64,000 nt of DNA from Nothopassalora personata (taxonomy: Eukaryota; Ascomycota; Dothideomycetes; Mycosphaerellales; Mycosphaerellaceae): NCBI GenBank assembly GCA_033816765.1, contig CM066291.1, forward strand, positions 3,658,001 to 3,722,000. Direction: 5' to 3'. The notes under the pieces are model-generated. The model was not told the DNA's origin, did not search any database, and saw only the letters and a program-made list of their open reading frames with translations. The translations under genes and the position numbers were made by a program. Numbering within the stretch: the first letter of the stretch is position 1; each line of letters opens with the position of its first letter. Shown piece after piece: positions 54,273 to 64,000 of the stretch.

Positions 54273-57200
54273 TAAGGTATCGCTAACCCCTTTTATCTAG
54301 GATCTATTCGACCTCGAATTTGTTTTCTACTTCCGGCTCGAAATAGAAGCTTTCCTAGTAAGGTATTTTGGCATACGTAGGTTCTAATAGCGAAACATAG
54401 AATACTAGGTAGATCCTTACATCCTTTAGTAGCCGTAGTCGGTAGTTAACGGGTCCTCGTACCTCTTTAATAAGAAATAGTCCGACTTTTACCTAATCTA
54501 GTTTCTTAGTCTTTCTTCTTATTTTAAGGTTTTTCGTAAGGAGATAGACCTTATCCCCCTTCTTAAGCTAAGGTACTATTTGTTATTTCTTATTATATAG
54601 TATCGCAATTTTGTCTTAATTGCTCTTAACCCTTTGTATTAAGTTCTCGTAGATAGTTTTTATCGCTTCTATAGTTACGATTGCCCTTTTAGCTTATGGA
54701 TGTAATCCTTCTTTACTAAATAGGTTCGGGTACTTCCTATAGTTCGCGAAGAAAGGTGTTTCGTCCGTCGTCTCGGACTTATAATTGTTTAGTGCTAATT
54801 GTGCTATAGGTAGGAGTATAATCTAATTGTCCTATGTATAGTTAATATAGTGTCGTAGATATTGTTCTAGGGTTTAATTTATTCTTTCTATTTGCCTATT
54901 AGTTTACGGATAGTAGGCAGTAGATAGCTTATGCTTAATTTCGATCGTAGAAACTAAGGTTTTCTAGTAGTTAGATATAAATAGCTTATCTCTATCTATA
55001 ATAAAGACCCTTAGGAATCTATAGTATCGTACGAGTCGATTAAGTACGAGGTGTCCGAGTCACTCTATATTGTACGTTTTAGATGTAGGAGTAAAGTATG
55101 CGTATTTTATAAGTCGATCTACTATAACTAATATTATGTTATATTGTTATCCTATAGTTTAATCCTAGGATGTCGGTAACTTAGTAATAAAGCCTATCGT
55201 AACTTTGTTCTATAGGTTTATTAGTAGTGTCCGGAATTGTATCTCGCCGTACTTTACGTGTCTTACGGCTTTATTTTTCTAATAGTGTTCGCATCGTTTA
55301 ATGTATCGTAGTACTTTCTATCGTAACTACGGGAATGCGAAGCTCCTCTAAATAAGTTCTACTATCTTAGATGTTCCGGGGTGCCCGTAGGTTAGTCCGT
55401 CGTAATATTATCGTATATATTCTTCTTCTCGGTCCTTCGGTACCTAGTATTTCCCCTATACTATTAGGAATTGTTCTTCTATGTCTTAAAGAACACGTAC
55501 TATATTATTAAACTCCTTTATATTAGTACTAAGGCTTCTATTAGGATTCGCCTTTAGTATTTATTATCGTACTAGTTCTTTTCCTTCTATATAGTCGCTT
55601 CTTTAGCTTAGTGCGTCGGCCCTACTATTGTCTTTACTAGGTATATAGCGGATTTTGAACTTATACTAACCGAGTAGTTCCGACTAGCGGTACTATCTTC
55701 TTATTAGCAGTTTAGTCGTAGTAAAGTAAGTAAGATTCTTATAATTAGAAAGAATCGTTAGCCTAGGTGCTCCTTCCGTATATATTCTCTAGTGCTACAT
55801 TATAGCGATAATAGCGAGAAGTTCCTTATTATAGATATCGTAGTTTTGTTCCGCGGGTAATAGTTTCCTTAAGTAGTAGGCTACTAGGTGTCGTTTCATA
55901 TTATACTCTTACGTAAGGTATGCTCCGATAGCTATATCCGATGCGTCCGTTTTGATTTAGACTTCCTTCGTACTATCGAATAATCGAAGCGTTAGTACTA
56001 AGGCGCATTATTCCTTTAGTCGTTCGAATGCTAGTCGTTATACGCTACCCTATATCTATTTAACATCTTTTCTTATAAGCATCGTTATAGGTATTAATGT
56101 CTTCGAATAATCCTTAATGAATTTCCGGTTGTAGTTAGCGAGGCTAAGGAATAATTGTACGTCCTTAACGTATGTTAGCTCTAGCTATTCTCTAATAGAC
56201 TGTATCTTAGCTAGGTCGATCTAGATTCTAGTCGTCCTAATAATGAATCCTAAGAATTTAACTTCTTTCTTATAGAATTCGCATTTCTTCGGTACCGTCC
56301 GGAAACCTATTTTAGATAGTCGCTCGAGTACGTCCTAGACTTGTCGTATGTGCTACCAGAGTGTCCCTTTTATATAGATAAGGATGTCGTCGACATAGGT
56401 AATAACATATACGTCTAGTAGGTCTCTTAGTGTCTCGTTAATTAGGTCTTAGAATGCGGCTAGTGTATTAGTTAATCTAAAGGCATAACTAAAAACTCGT
56501 ATAGTCCGTATCGAGTCCTAAATGCGGTTTTCCATTCTTCTCCTTCCGCTATACGGATAGTGTAGAAGGCGTCCTATAAATCGATCTTTATGTACTAGTC
56601 TAATCCGGTTAATCTATCCTATACTTCTTCGATATTCGGTAGTAGATATCGGTTCTTAATAGTAATCTCGTTTAACTTTCGGTAGTCTTGTACGAGTCGT
56701 AGTTTCCCGTTTACTTTTAGAATAAACATATATAGAGATGCTACGCTTAAGGTCGATTTTCATATTCGTCCCTTCGCTAGGTTCTCCTTTAGCTATTCTC
56801 GTAGGGTTGTTAGCTCTTTTTCGGACATTAGATATAGGGGTCCCTATAGAGGCTCTTTCCCTAGCTAAATGTTTATCTTATAATCCTATAGTTAGTACTT
56901 AGGTAAGGCGTCTCTACCCTTTTCCTCTTTAAAGAGCCTCCTCTATTTAAGGTACTCCTTAGGGATAGTTAACTCTAAAATGTTAGTATCCTTCGATAGT
57001 ACGTTAAGTCTATTACTTCTAGTAACTTTATAACCCGGCGGCCCTACGCTAGTGTCTATCCCGGTCGAAGGTAGTTCTTCTATCCTTCTAGTCGGCGTAA
57101 GCTCTATTCGATTAAGCTATCTCTTTACCTTATCTACTAGCGAACGCTACCGCTACGTAGGATTAATGTCGATAACGCAATCGCATTGCTTAAATGTAAG

Positions 57201-57510
57201 TACTCCTCTTCTCTAGTCGATAGCTAGATTATGCTTTCTTCACTAAGGTATACCTAGTACAATCTTATAACTAGCTATATTAGTAATATCTAAGACAATT
57301 TCCTCGTAGTACCGTTAGATAGCTAGTAGTAACGTTATCGTCTCTCGTTCTACGCTAGGTAAGGTTAATCCGTCTACCGCGATTAATTTATACCCTTCGT
57401 TCTTATATTAGGTTACGATCCATTTAGTCCTATCAATGCTTTGGAGGCAAAATTCCCGCTTGCTCCGGAGTTAATTATAACCCTAGTTCTATAACCGTTA
57501 ACGATTGCTT
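54273..57510 (-). pseudogene. pol: Element F pol with protease, RIP-mutated
   Basis: Chromodomain (about 54280-54480), integrase (about 54490-55500), RNase H (about 55600-56050), RT with YVDD at 56386-56397, protease INSGASGNFAS near 57480-57440. Very close to element B's version. Confidence 0.8.
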
Positions 57511-59716
57511 ATGTTCGGAAGACTACTATTAATGCTTAAGCTTATTATGTATTATATAACTCCTTTTAGTCGCTTATTCCTAAGGAGTCGATCCTTTTCC
57601 CTATTCGTATATAGAACGTCGTGCTTCGTGTCTTAAGGCCTCCGCTTAAACCTAGCGCGAGCCTTTCTATGTCTATACCTATCTTCGGTAACGTTCCTAG
57701 ATCTTCTACGTTTCTAAGTAGAGTGCGCGTACGTATTGTACTATATTACGTAATTTATTTAATATAAATGTTCCTAACGGCGTAAGGTATCCGGTACCTA
57801 TTATTCGGCTTCCTATCGGTAGTCGTTCTATAATAGCGGTTACTAGGTTTTCGGTCGTCTCTATAAGTAGGTATCCCTAGGCTATACCTCGTAGGGTGTC
57901 GAGTATTTTATCGAACTTAATAGAGTGTAGTATTCGTCGTCCGCCTATTTTTAGTAGGAATTCTTCGTACCTTCTTTATAGGTATACGATTATATTATAT
58001 AGTTTCTTAGGTGTATCGATTGTAAAGGTTAGTCGTTCGTTATCGTCGTTAGTATCGCTCTCTTCTCCTTTAGAGGAATCCTCTTCGCTTAATTCTTCTA
58101 GATCCTAGTTTTCTTCGATAGTATCTAGCCCGGTAGTTTCTTAACTTTCTTCCTATAGTTCCGGTAACTACGATCTATTCTATCCTAGGTCCTAGTTCTC
58201 TTTATCGCTTCTATCGCTATTAAAGTAGGATTTATCGATGTCTACTTCTCGGAGCGTAGCATTCTACCTATGTATCGCTCCTAGGGTTCCTCGTAGTTAC
58301 TATAGGAAATACCCTACGCCTTCCTTAGCGGAGTAGTAGGTTTAGCACGAGTCTTAGTAATAGAAACGCTAATAAAGGGCTCCGTAACTATTTCGAGTAT
58401 CGCGATCAATCTCGTAGTCGACTCTGCTTACTATTATGCTAAATTCTCGTTTTCCTTATTAGTGGATTCTACCTATAACTTCCCCCTACTACTTCTATAG
58501 TTCGTTATAGAGACTCTCGGTCGTCTAGTAATTTTCCGAGGTATCCCCTATCTAGATTATCTTAAATTAGTATGTCCTTTTAAACTGTTATAGTCGGTTC
58601 TATAACCTAAATAGTGTAATTTCTATTAGTTGCCCGTAGTATCCTCCTCGTCCTTATAAGAGGTCTAGGAGAGGTATATTACCTCCGTTACTAACTCTCT
58701 CCTCTACTCCTCGAGTATAGTCGGTACCTCCTAGTAGTCTAACACTACTCTCGAGTTTACTAGTTCTTTATTATATTATATTAAACTGCTTACGGCGTAC
58801 TATATTTTTCTTACCGTAGTAGTCCCTTACTATATAGCCTTCCTTACTACAATTATAGTAAGTAAGGCTTCCTTTTAAACTCTTAGGCCCTTTCTTACCT
58901 TTCTCGGTAACGTCAAGTTCTATAGGCTATAGTCTATAGTATAGCTTATTATTAGGCTTGTTATTATTAAAGTTGTTATAATCCCTATTGCGATTATCGT
59001 AGCCTAGTATAAATCCGGCCTTTTCGGATACCTTAGAATCGTATCGTCGTTCTATAGCTCTCTTATAGAGCTTGTCGTTAAGATTAATCGTAACTTTAAC
59101 AAGGTTACCTAAGTTATCGATTCTTCGACTATCCCGCATTAACTCGTCCTTAACGTTCTCCTTTAAGCTACGTCGGTACATAACTTATAAGGCCTCGTCG
59201 TCCTAATCGGTAAGTTAAGCGTATTCCTAGAATTTAGTAGCATATTCGGCGGTAGACATCTTCTAGGTTAAGTATTATATAACACGAACGGTAGTAGTAA
59301 CCTCGTTAGAGATTCTAAAGACGCTCTTTATAGTATTCTTAAGATAGTTATAAGACGTGAAGACTCTATTAGCGTTATCGGTACCGTTACTATCTATGTA
59401 GGTTCTTAGGAAGGGTTTAACCTAATACTATACTCGTCCTCTTAAGAAGGTAGTAGTAAAGATAGGCTTAAGGTTCTTAGCTATAGAGTTAAATAAGAAG
59501 TACGTATCTATCTAAGTAATCTAAGTGTCAAACTTATCTCGGTCGCTATAGTAGAACCCTAGCTTACTAACCTTAAGGGATTTATTACCTACGTAAGTAG
59601 CTAAGGCATTAATAGCATCGTTCGCGGTCCGTAGTCGGGTACCTCTATCTACTTTACTAGGGGCGGGTGTTCCCCTAGTGCTCTATCGATCTCCTATTCT
59701 GGAGGGCGTTTAAAGC
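57511..59716 (-). pseudogene. gag: Element F gag, RIP-mutated
   Basis: Mirror of B's gag: open piece at 59181-58927 (MYRRSLKENVKDELMRDSRR...), zinc knuckle near 58855-58805, and a Ser/Glu/Asp-rich linker at about 57900-58110. Not an independent gene. Confidence 0.8.
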
Positions 59717-60106
59717 TATTAGGTTTAGTTAAACCTATAATCTTACTAAGTTAACTAATAAGTTAGGTAACCTTCGTTCGATCGAGATTTATTCTCGTCG
59801 AGTAGGAGTAGGAGGGAGAGCAGTATAAAGTAGAGGCGAGGCAGCGGTTAGGTAAGGTTATATTCTAAATAGTAAGATTAAATAGTAAGTTAAACGCCTC
59901 GAAAGCTATAGGTATTTTGCCGCGTTCCTAAATATATAGGAGACCTTATCCTTAGTTACCTAGTTACCCGTACGCGAGTAACCCGATTACTTAGTCGCTC
60001 GTAAGTAAGTAATCTCGCGTAGGTGTCAGTTACGTACGCTCTCCTTATGTAATCCTATTATCTAATAAGCGTAGTAGTCGGAGCGCGACTGTTTTAATCC
60101 GTAATA
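59717..60106 (-). repeat. 5' LTR of element F
   Basis: 390 bp, + strand TATTAGGTTTAG...AATCCGTAATA (mutated TGTTAGG and CCGTAACA). Same family as B's LTR in the half next to gag; the outer half is diverged. Confidence 0.7.
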
Positions 60107-61922
60107 ATAAGGTATCCGGTACCTATTACTCTACTTCCTAGACGTAGTCGTTCGGTAACTACTATCGCGAGATTCTCTATAACACTTATAATTAGGTATG
60201 TCTAAGCTATTACTCGTAATATATTAAGGGTTTTATCAAACTCGTTTAGGTATAGTATTCGTCGTCCCGATATTTTTAGTGGGAATTCCTTTATACCTTC
60301 TCTATAGATAAACGATTATATCGTATAGCTTCTTAGGTGCATCGATCGTAAAGGTTAATTGTTTATTGTCGCCGTTAGTGTCGCTCTCTTCTCCTTCGGA
60401 GGAATCTTCTTTGCTTAATTCTTCCGGATCCTAGTCTTCCTCGATAGTATCTAGCCCGGTAGTTTCTTAACTTTCTTCCTATAGTTCCGGTAACTATAGT
60501 TTGTTCTATCCTAGGTCTTAGTTTTCTTTATCGCTTCTATTATCGTTAAAGTAGGATTCGTCGATGTCTACTTCTCGGAGCGTAGCGTTTTACCTATACG
60601 TTGCTCCTAGGGTTCCTCTTAGTTATTAAGGCTAATACCCTACGCCTAACTTCGCGGCGTAGTAAACTTAATACGAGTCTTAGTAATAGAATCGCTAATA
60701 AAGGCTTCTATAACTATTTCGAGATTCGGATTTAATCTCGTAGTCGACTCTTTGTGTTATTATATTAAACTATCGTAGTTAGTTCTTTACATTAAATAGA
60801 ATCACTACTATTTACTACTTATAGTACCCTCCTCGTCCTTCTAAGGGGTCTAGGAGAGGCGTCGTGCTTCTATTACTAGCTCTCTCCCCTACTCTCCGAG
60901 TATAGTCGGTATCTCCTCGAGATCTAACGCTACTCTTAGATTTACTAGCTCGGGGTTGTATTATATTAAACTATTCGCGGCGTACTATATTCTTACCGCG
61001 GCAGTCCCTTACTAGGTAGCTAGGTTTACTATATCTATAGTAAGTTCGTGTTTCTTTCGAACTCCGGGATGCTCTATTCCCGTTACTAATCCTAATCTTA
61101 CGACCTTTCTCGGTAACATCGAGCTCTATTAGCTATAGTCCGTAGTACGGTTTGTCCCTAGGCTTATTATTATAGTTATCGTAGAAGCCTCTATTACGGT
61201 TATCGTAGCCTAGTATATATCTAGCCTTTCTGGATATCTTAGAGTCGTATCGTCGTTCTATAGCTCTCCCGTAGAGCTTATCGTTAAGATTAATCGTAAC
61301 TCTAACGAGGTCGCCTAAGCTATCGATCTTCCGACCGACCCTTATTAACTCGTCCTTAATATGCTCCTTTAGTCCTCTTCGGTATATAACTTAAAGTGCT
61401 TCGTCGTCCTAATCGGTAAGTTAAGCGTATTCCTAGAATTTAGTAGTATATTCGGTAGTAGATGTCTTCTAGGTTAAATGCTAAATAACACGAACGGTAG
61501 TAGCAATCTTATTAGAGATACTAAAGACGCTCTTTATAGTATACTTAAGATAGTTATATAACCTAAAGATTCCGTCGGCATTATCTTCTCTGTTACTGTC
61601 TAGGTATTTCCTAAGGAATAGTTTAACCTAATACTATGCTCGTCCTGTTAAGAAGGTAGTAGTAAAGATAGGCTTAAGGTTCTTAGGTATAGAGTTTAAT
61701 AAGAAGTATATATCTATCTAGGAAACCTAAGTTTTAAACTTGTCTCGGTCGCTATAGTAGTATTCCGGCTTACTAACCTTAAGGGTATCGTTACCTATAT
61801 AAGTAGCTAAGGCATTAATAGTATCGTTCGCGGTCTAAGGTCGTCAGGCTCTACTTACTTTACTAGGGGCGGGTGTTCTCCGTTTACTCTATCGGTCTCC
61901 TATCGTAGAGGGCGTTTAAAGC
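60107..61922 (-). pseudogene. gag: Element G gag (5' part of A/G), RIP-mutated
   Basis: Minus-strand gag equivalent to 50112-51945 of element D: linker (about 60240-60700), zinc knuckle near 61065-60990, Gag domain (about 61190-61800). It begins abruptly at the F LTR. Confidence 0.75.
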
Positions 61923-62326
61923 TATTAGGTTTAGTATAACCTAATAATATTACAAGTTAAGAAGACAAGCTTAATCGGGTTTGTTCTCGGGCCGATAGGA
62001 AGTCGAGGGAAAGTAATAAAGTAGTAGCTATCTTGTCTTATAAAGACTAAGTAGCAGTAAGGTAGAGGTTAGGTTATAGTATATTCTAAATAGTAATATT
62101 GAATAGTAAGTTAAACGTATCGAAACTATAAGGGATTCTTAGCGTTCCTAAATATAAAGGAGATTCGTAGATCTCGGTAATTAGTCTAATTAGTCTAAGC
62201 ATAAGTAGTCTAATTAGTCCAAGTATAAGTAGTCTAATTGCCCTAAGTCTAAGCGCTTAGGTAGAATAAGTCACGTGCTCGTCTCGTTATTATAATTCTA
62301 GGGTCTATAGGAATTATTCCGTAATA
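61923..62326 (-). repeat. 5' LTR of element A/G
   Basis: 404 bp, + strand TATTAGGTTTAG...AATTATTCCGTAATA. Same family as B's LTRs; CACGTG at 62272-62277. Confidence 0.8.
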
Positions 62327-62986
62327 GCTTACTAGATATAGGTAGGCCCTTTCTACTATTACTAGAAGGATGCTTATTAGGATCGTTACCGTTACTAGAG
62401 CTAGTTCTACTACTAAAGACATTACTAGTATTACTAAATTAGTTTATAGGAGTCTACTTAATAATATCTACTATAATACTACTTATAAGTTAGTAAATAC
62501 CCTTAAAATATTATTATATATATAGCATACCTTACTAAAGCTTCTTAAGAAGCTTTAAGAGTATATATATAGTAGTTATTAGTATATATAAGTATATATA
62601 GTAGTCTAGAGGGGGGTAAGAGAGGTATAAAGTAGTATAAAGTAGAGAGAGTTACTTAGTAAAGAACTAGCTTCTTTTATATATACCTATAAGGCCTATA
62701 CGCTACTACCTAGCTATAGGAGCCTTCTTAAGCCGAGAGAACCTTCTATTTGCTTCTAAAAGCAGAAAGATAAGGCTATAATATATTTAAAGTAGGTCTA
62801 GTCTATAAAGATCTCTTATATAAGCAGATCTAATAAGATCCCTATCCTTAGTATATACTTACTTATAAGGAGGAACCTAGTGTCTAAAGCTAGTAAGGTG
62901 TTCGAGACTAATATAGCAATATAGGTAATATTAAGTTAATTAGACTACCTTTATAGTAGTTAGTCTAAAGGGGGAGTGTTATAAAT
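62327..62986 (+). other. AT-rich RIP-mutated remnant, possibly copia-like
   Basis: Very TA-rich, with TATATA runs and a 22-bp perfect palindrome (62536-62557, arms TAAAGCTTCTT and AAGAAGCTTTA). A frame near 62780-62990 ends in SKGGVL before a purine tract, reminiscent of copia-type 3' ends. No RT motif was identified, so the class is tentative. Confidence 0.35.
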
Positions 62987-63182
62987 CAGGTAACTAATAG
63001 CTATGTTAGTTAGGACTTAGCACATACACACCCTATATTACACTGTTTCTATAGCTAGATAGTTATACACTGTGTGCAATTTATAAGGGTTACTAATCTA
63101 CCCTATCGTTTCAATCTAGAAGCTTGTACTCGTCAAATATCCTATCTACAACATGCAATCCGCAATTAGGCTCTTGATACCA
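62978..63182 (+). repeat. Candidate polypurine tract and 3' LTR of the AT-rich remnant
   Basis: AAGGGGGAG (62978-62986) followed by TGTTATAAATCAGG; a possible LTR end CTTGATACCA lies at about 63173-63182, where composition returns to normal. There is no second copy in the window. Confidence 0.35.
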
Positions 63183-64000
63183 TTCAGTCAGTTGTAATGT
63201 GTCCCGAGTGGCATAGCCAACTTCCGCTCGCTCGCTTCTTCGGCACCGCTTCGTGATCGTCCTCTAGTCTTGGGCTTTACCATCGCAGCGCATCGACAAC
63301 CGTTCTTGGTCAAGCGGGGGCAGCATATTTTGTGGTCGTAGCCGGTCTTGACGAGAAGCCAGCACTGTTTGATTCGAAGCTTGCGGTCTTCGTGGTCTCA
63401 GGTCTTCATGATGGCTGGAACTTCCTGTAGTTGAAGATTAGGAGTCAGGAGATTAGCACGGAGGCTATCAATCATCAAAGGAATGCAAGATCCTGGTATG
63501 CAGTCCGCACTAGCCGACTATAGCGAGACATCAAAACTTGAAATAGGCCAGCTGGTGTCGGAAGGTTTGGCAAAATGGAGGATCCTTGGAGGGAGGCCCT
63601 TGAATAGTTCATTTTCTTGAGCCGCTTAGCAAATGTAAAACCATAAACAAATCACAGCAGCGTCCGTACATCCATGCTGTACAAAGATGAGTCGCAAGAA
63701 GTCTAGAGCATCGCATTGCTGTCGACTGTCCAGTCTGCTCGTCGACAGCGATGTACTTTTTCGCCAGGAGACCGCATGTGCACAGCAACATTAGGCCATT
63801 GTCCTTTACTTGCTGAATGAATGACTGCCAGGCAAGCATTCTGGTGAACATCATTCAATATCGCGGTCACGAGGAAGTTTGCCGCTGAGAGAGCTGAAGA
63901 AAACGTCAAGTCGCCATTCAGAAGATTGTTGGCCACTAAAACCGGGTGCCAAATACCGAGACTGATCTGAGTGAGGGAGTATTGAAGATGGAGATCGAAC
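63183..64000. other. Normal-composition sequence without a supported gene
   Basis: GC content and dinucleotides look ordinary here. Short open frames exist (for example 63854-63609 and 63936-63703, minus) but overlap each other in different phases and resemble nothing I know. This may be the start of non-repetitive DNA flanking the nest, or a noncoding part of another element. Confidence 0.45.

Larger units (their letters stand above)
54273..60106 (-). mobile_element. Element F: gypsy/chromovirus-like element lacking its 3' end, RIP-mutated
   Basis: Minus orientation, from the chromodomain (left, against element E) through integrase, RNase H, RT, protease and gag to the 5' LTR (59717-60106). 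The antisense ORF, tRNA-like and 3' LTR present in D, B and A/G are missing, cut away at the E junction. The right flank enters the gag of element G, so F was inserted there. Confidence 0.78.
7119..62326 (-). mobile_element. Element A/G: old gypsy/chromovirus-like element split by nested insertions
   Basis: The minus-strand pieces align in order with the related element D: antisense ORF and tRNA-like (7119-7770), pol C-terminus (7790-8079), integrase (14992-16054), RNase H-RT-protease (38682-40787), gag (60107-61922) and 5' LTR (61923-62326). Joins at 8079/14992 and 16054/38682 are seamless once one TSD copy is removed. Between the protease end at 40787 and the gag start at 60107 about 170 bp of the D equivalent (49940-50111) is missing. 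Treating A and G as one element is an inference from the complementary pieces. RIP has destroyed all frames. Confidence 0.6.

Noticed and set aside
63609..63936. Two short minus-strand frames in the normal-composition right end
   Set aside because: They overlap in different phases, are under 85 codons and show no recognisable motif.

Overview
This window is a retrotransposon graveyard from a filamentous ascomycete (Pezizomycotina). I recognise no host gene. Almost everything is LTR-retrotransposon DNA in two states. Long tracts are rich in TA, poor in CA/TG and full of TAG/TAA codons at former Gln/Trp positions, while CG dinucleotides persist. That is the mark of repeat-induced point mutation (RIP) with CpA preference. 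Inserted into these tracts are blocks of normal composition: two Ty3/gypsy-type elements, a small gag-only element and two solo LTRs.

Layout. (1) 1-6279, minus: unmutated gypsy-type element cut by the window edge; gag-protease at 2845-5784, and pol from 2860 to 1 in the -1 frame behind a slippery heptamer. (2) 6280-62326: one old minus-strand gypsy element (called A/G) blown open by insertions. Its 3' part lies at 7119-8079, 14992-16054 and 38682-40787; its gag and 5' LTR lie at 60107-62326. Inside it are: element 2 (8080-14986, TSD AGGCG); element B (16055-38676, TSD CGATG), which carries element H (19195-34037, probable TSD ATAG), which in turn carries gag-only element C (21958-24405, TSD ATAAC) and a solo LTR (32265-32698, TSD GCCCT); B also holds a solo LTR (37897-38267, TSD CTAGG). 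Next come element E (40788-54272), split by element D (45288-52354, TSD TAAGC), and then element F (54273-60106), which lacks its 3' end. E has unmatched flanks (TTCCC and TAAGG), which points to recombination between two E copies. (3) 62327-63182: AT-rich remnant with a polypurine tract and a possible LTR. (4) 63183-64000: normal-composition DNA with no gene I can support.

The most interesting system is in the A/G, B, D and C elements. Between pol (gag in C) and the 3' LTR, on the strand opposite gag-pol, they carry an ORF of about 185-190 codons. It has a Cys6 (Zn2Cys6-like) cluster followed by a charged coiled coil, and starts 73-79 bp from the 3' LTR in three of them. In the three elements that also have pol, a 73-nt tRNA-like sequence with A- and B-box-like motifs follows this ORF on the same strand. 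C has lost pol but keeps gag and an intact antisense ORF between identical LTRs. Other points of interest: a dispersed hairpin motif read in all three frames of element 1, a predicted -1 frameshift pseudoknot, and in element H a repeated palindrome ahead of each of three ORFs, the third being an unrecognised sense ORF after pol.

All statements come from reading the sequence by eye and hand translation. No database search was possible, so novelty is unverified.
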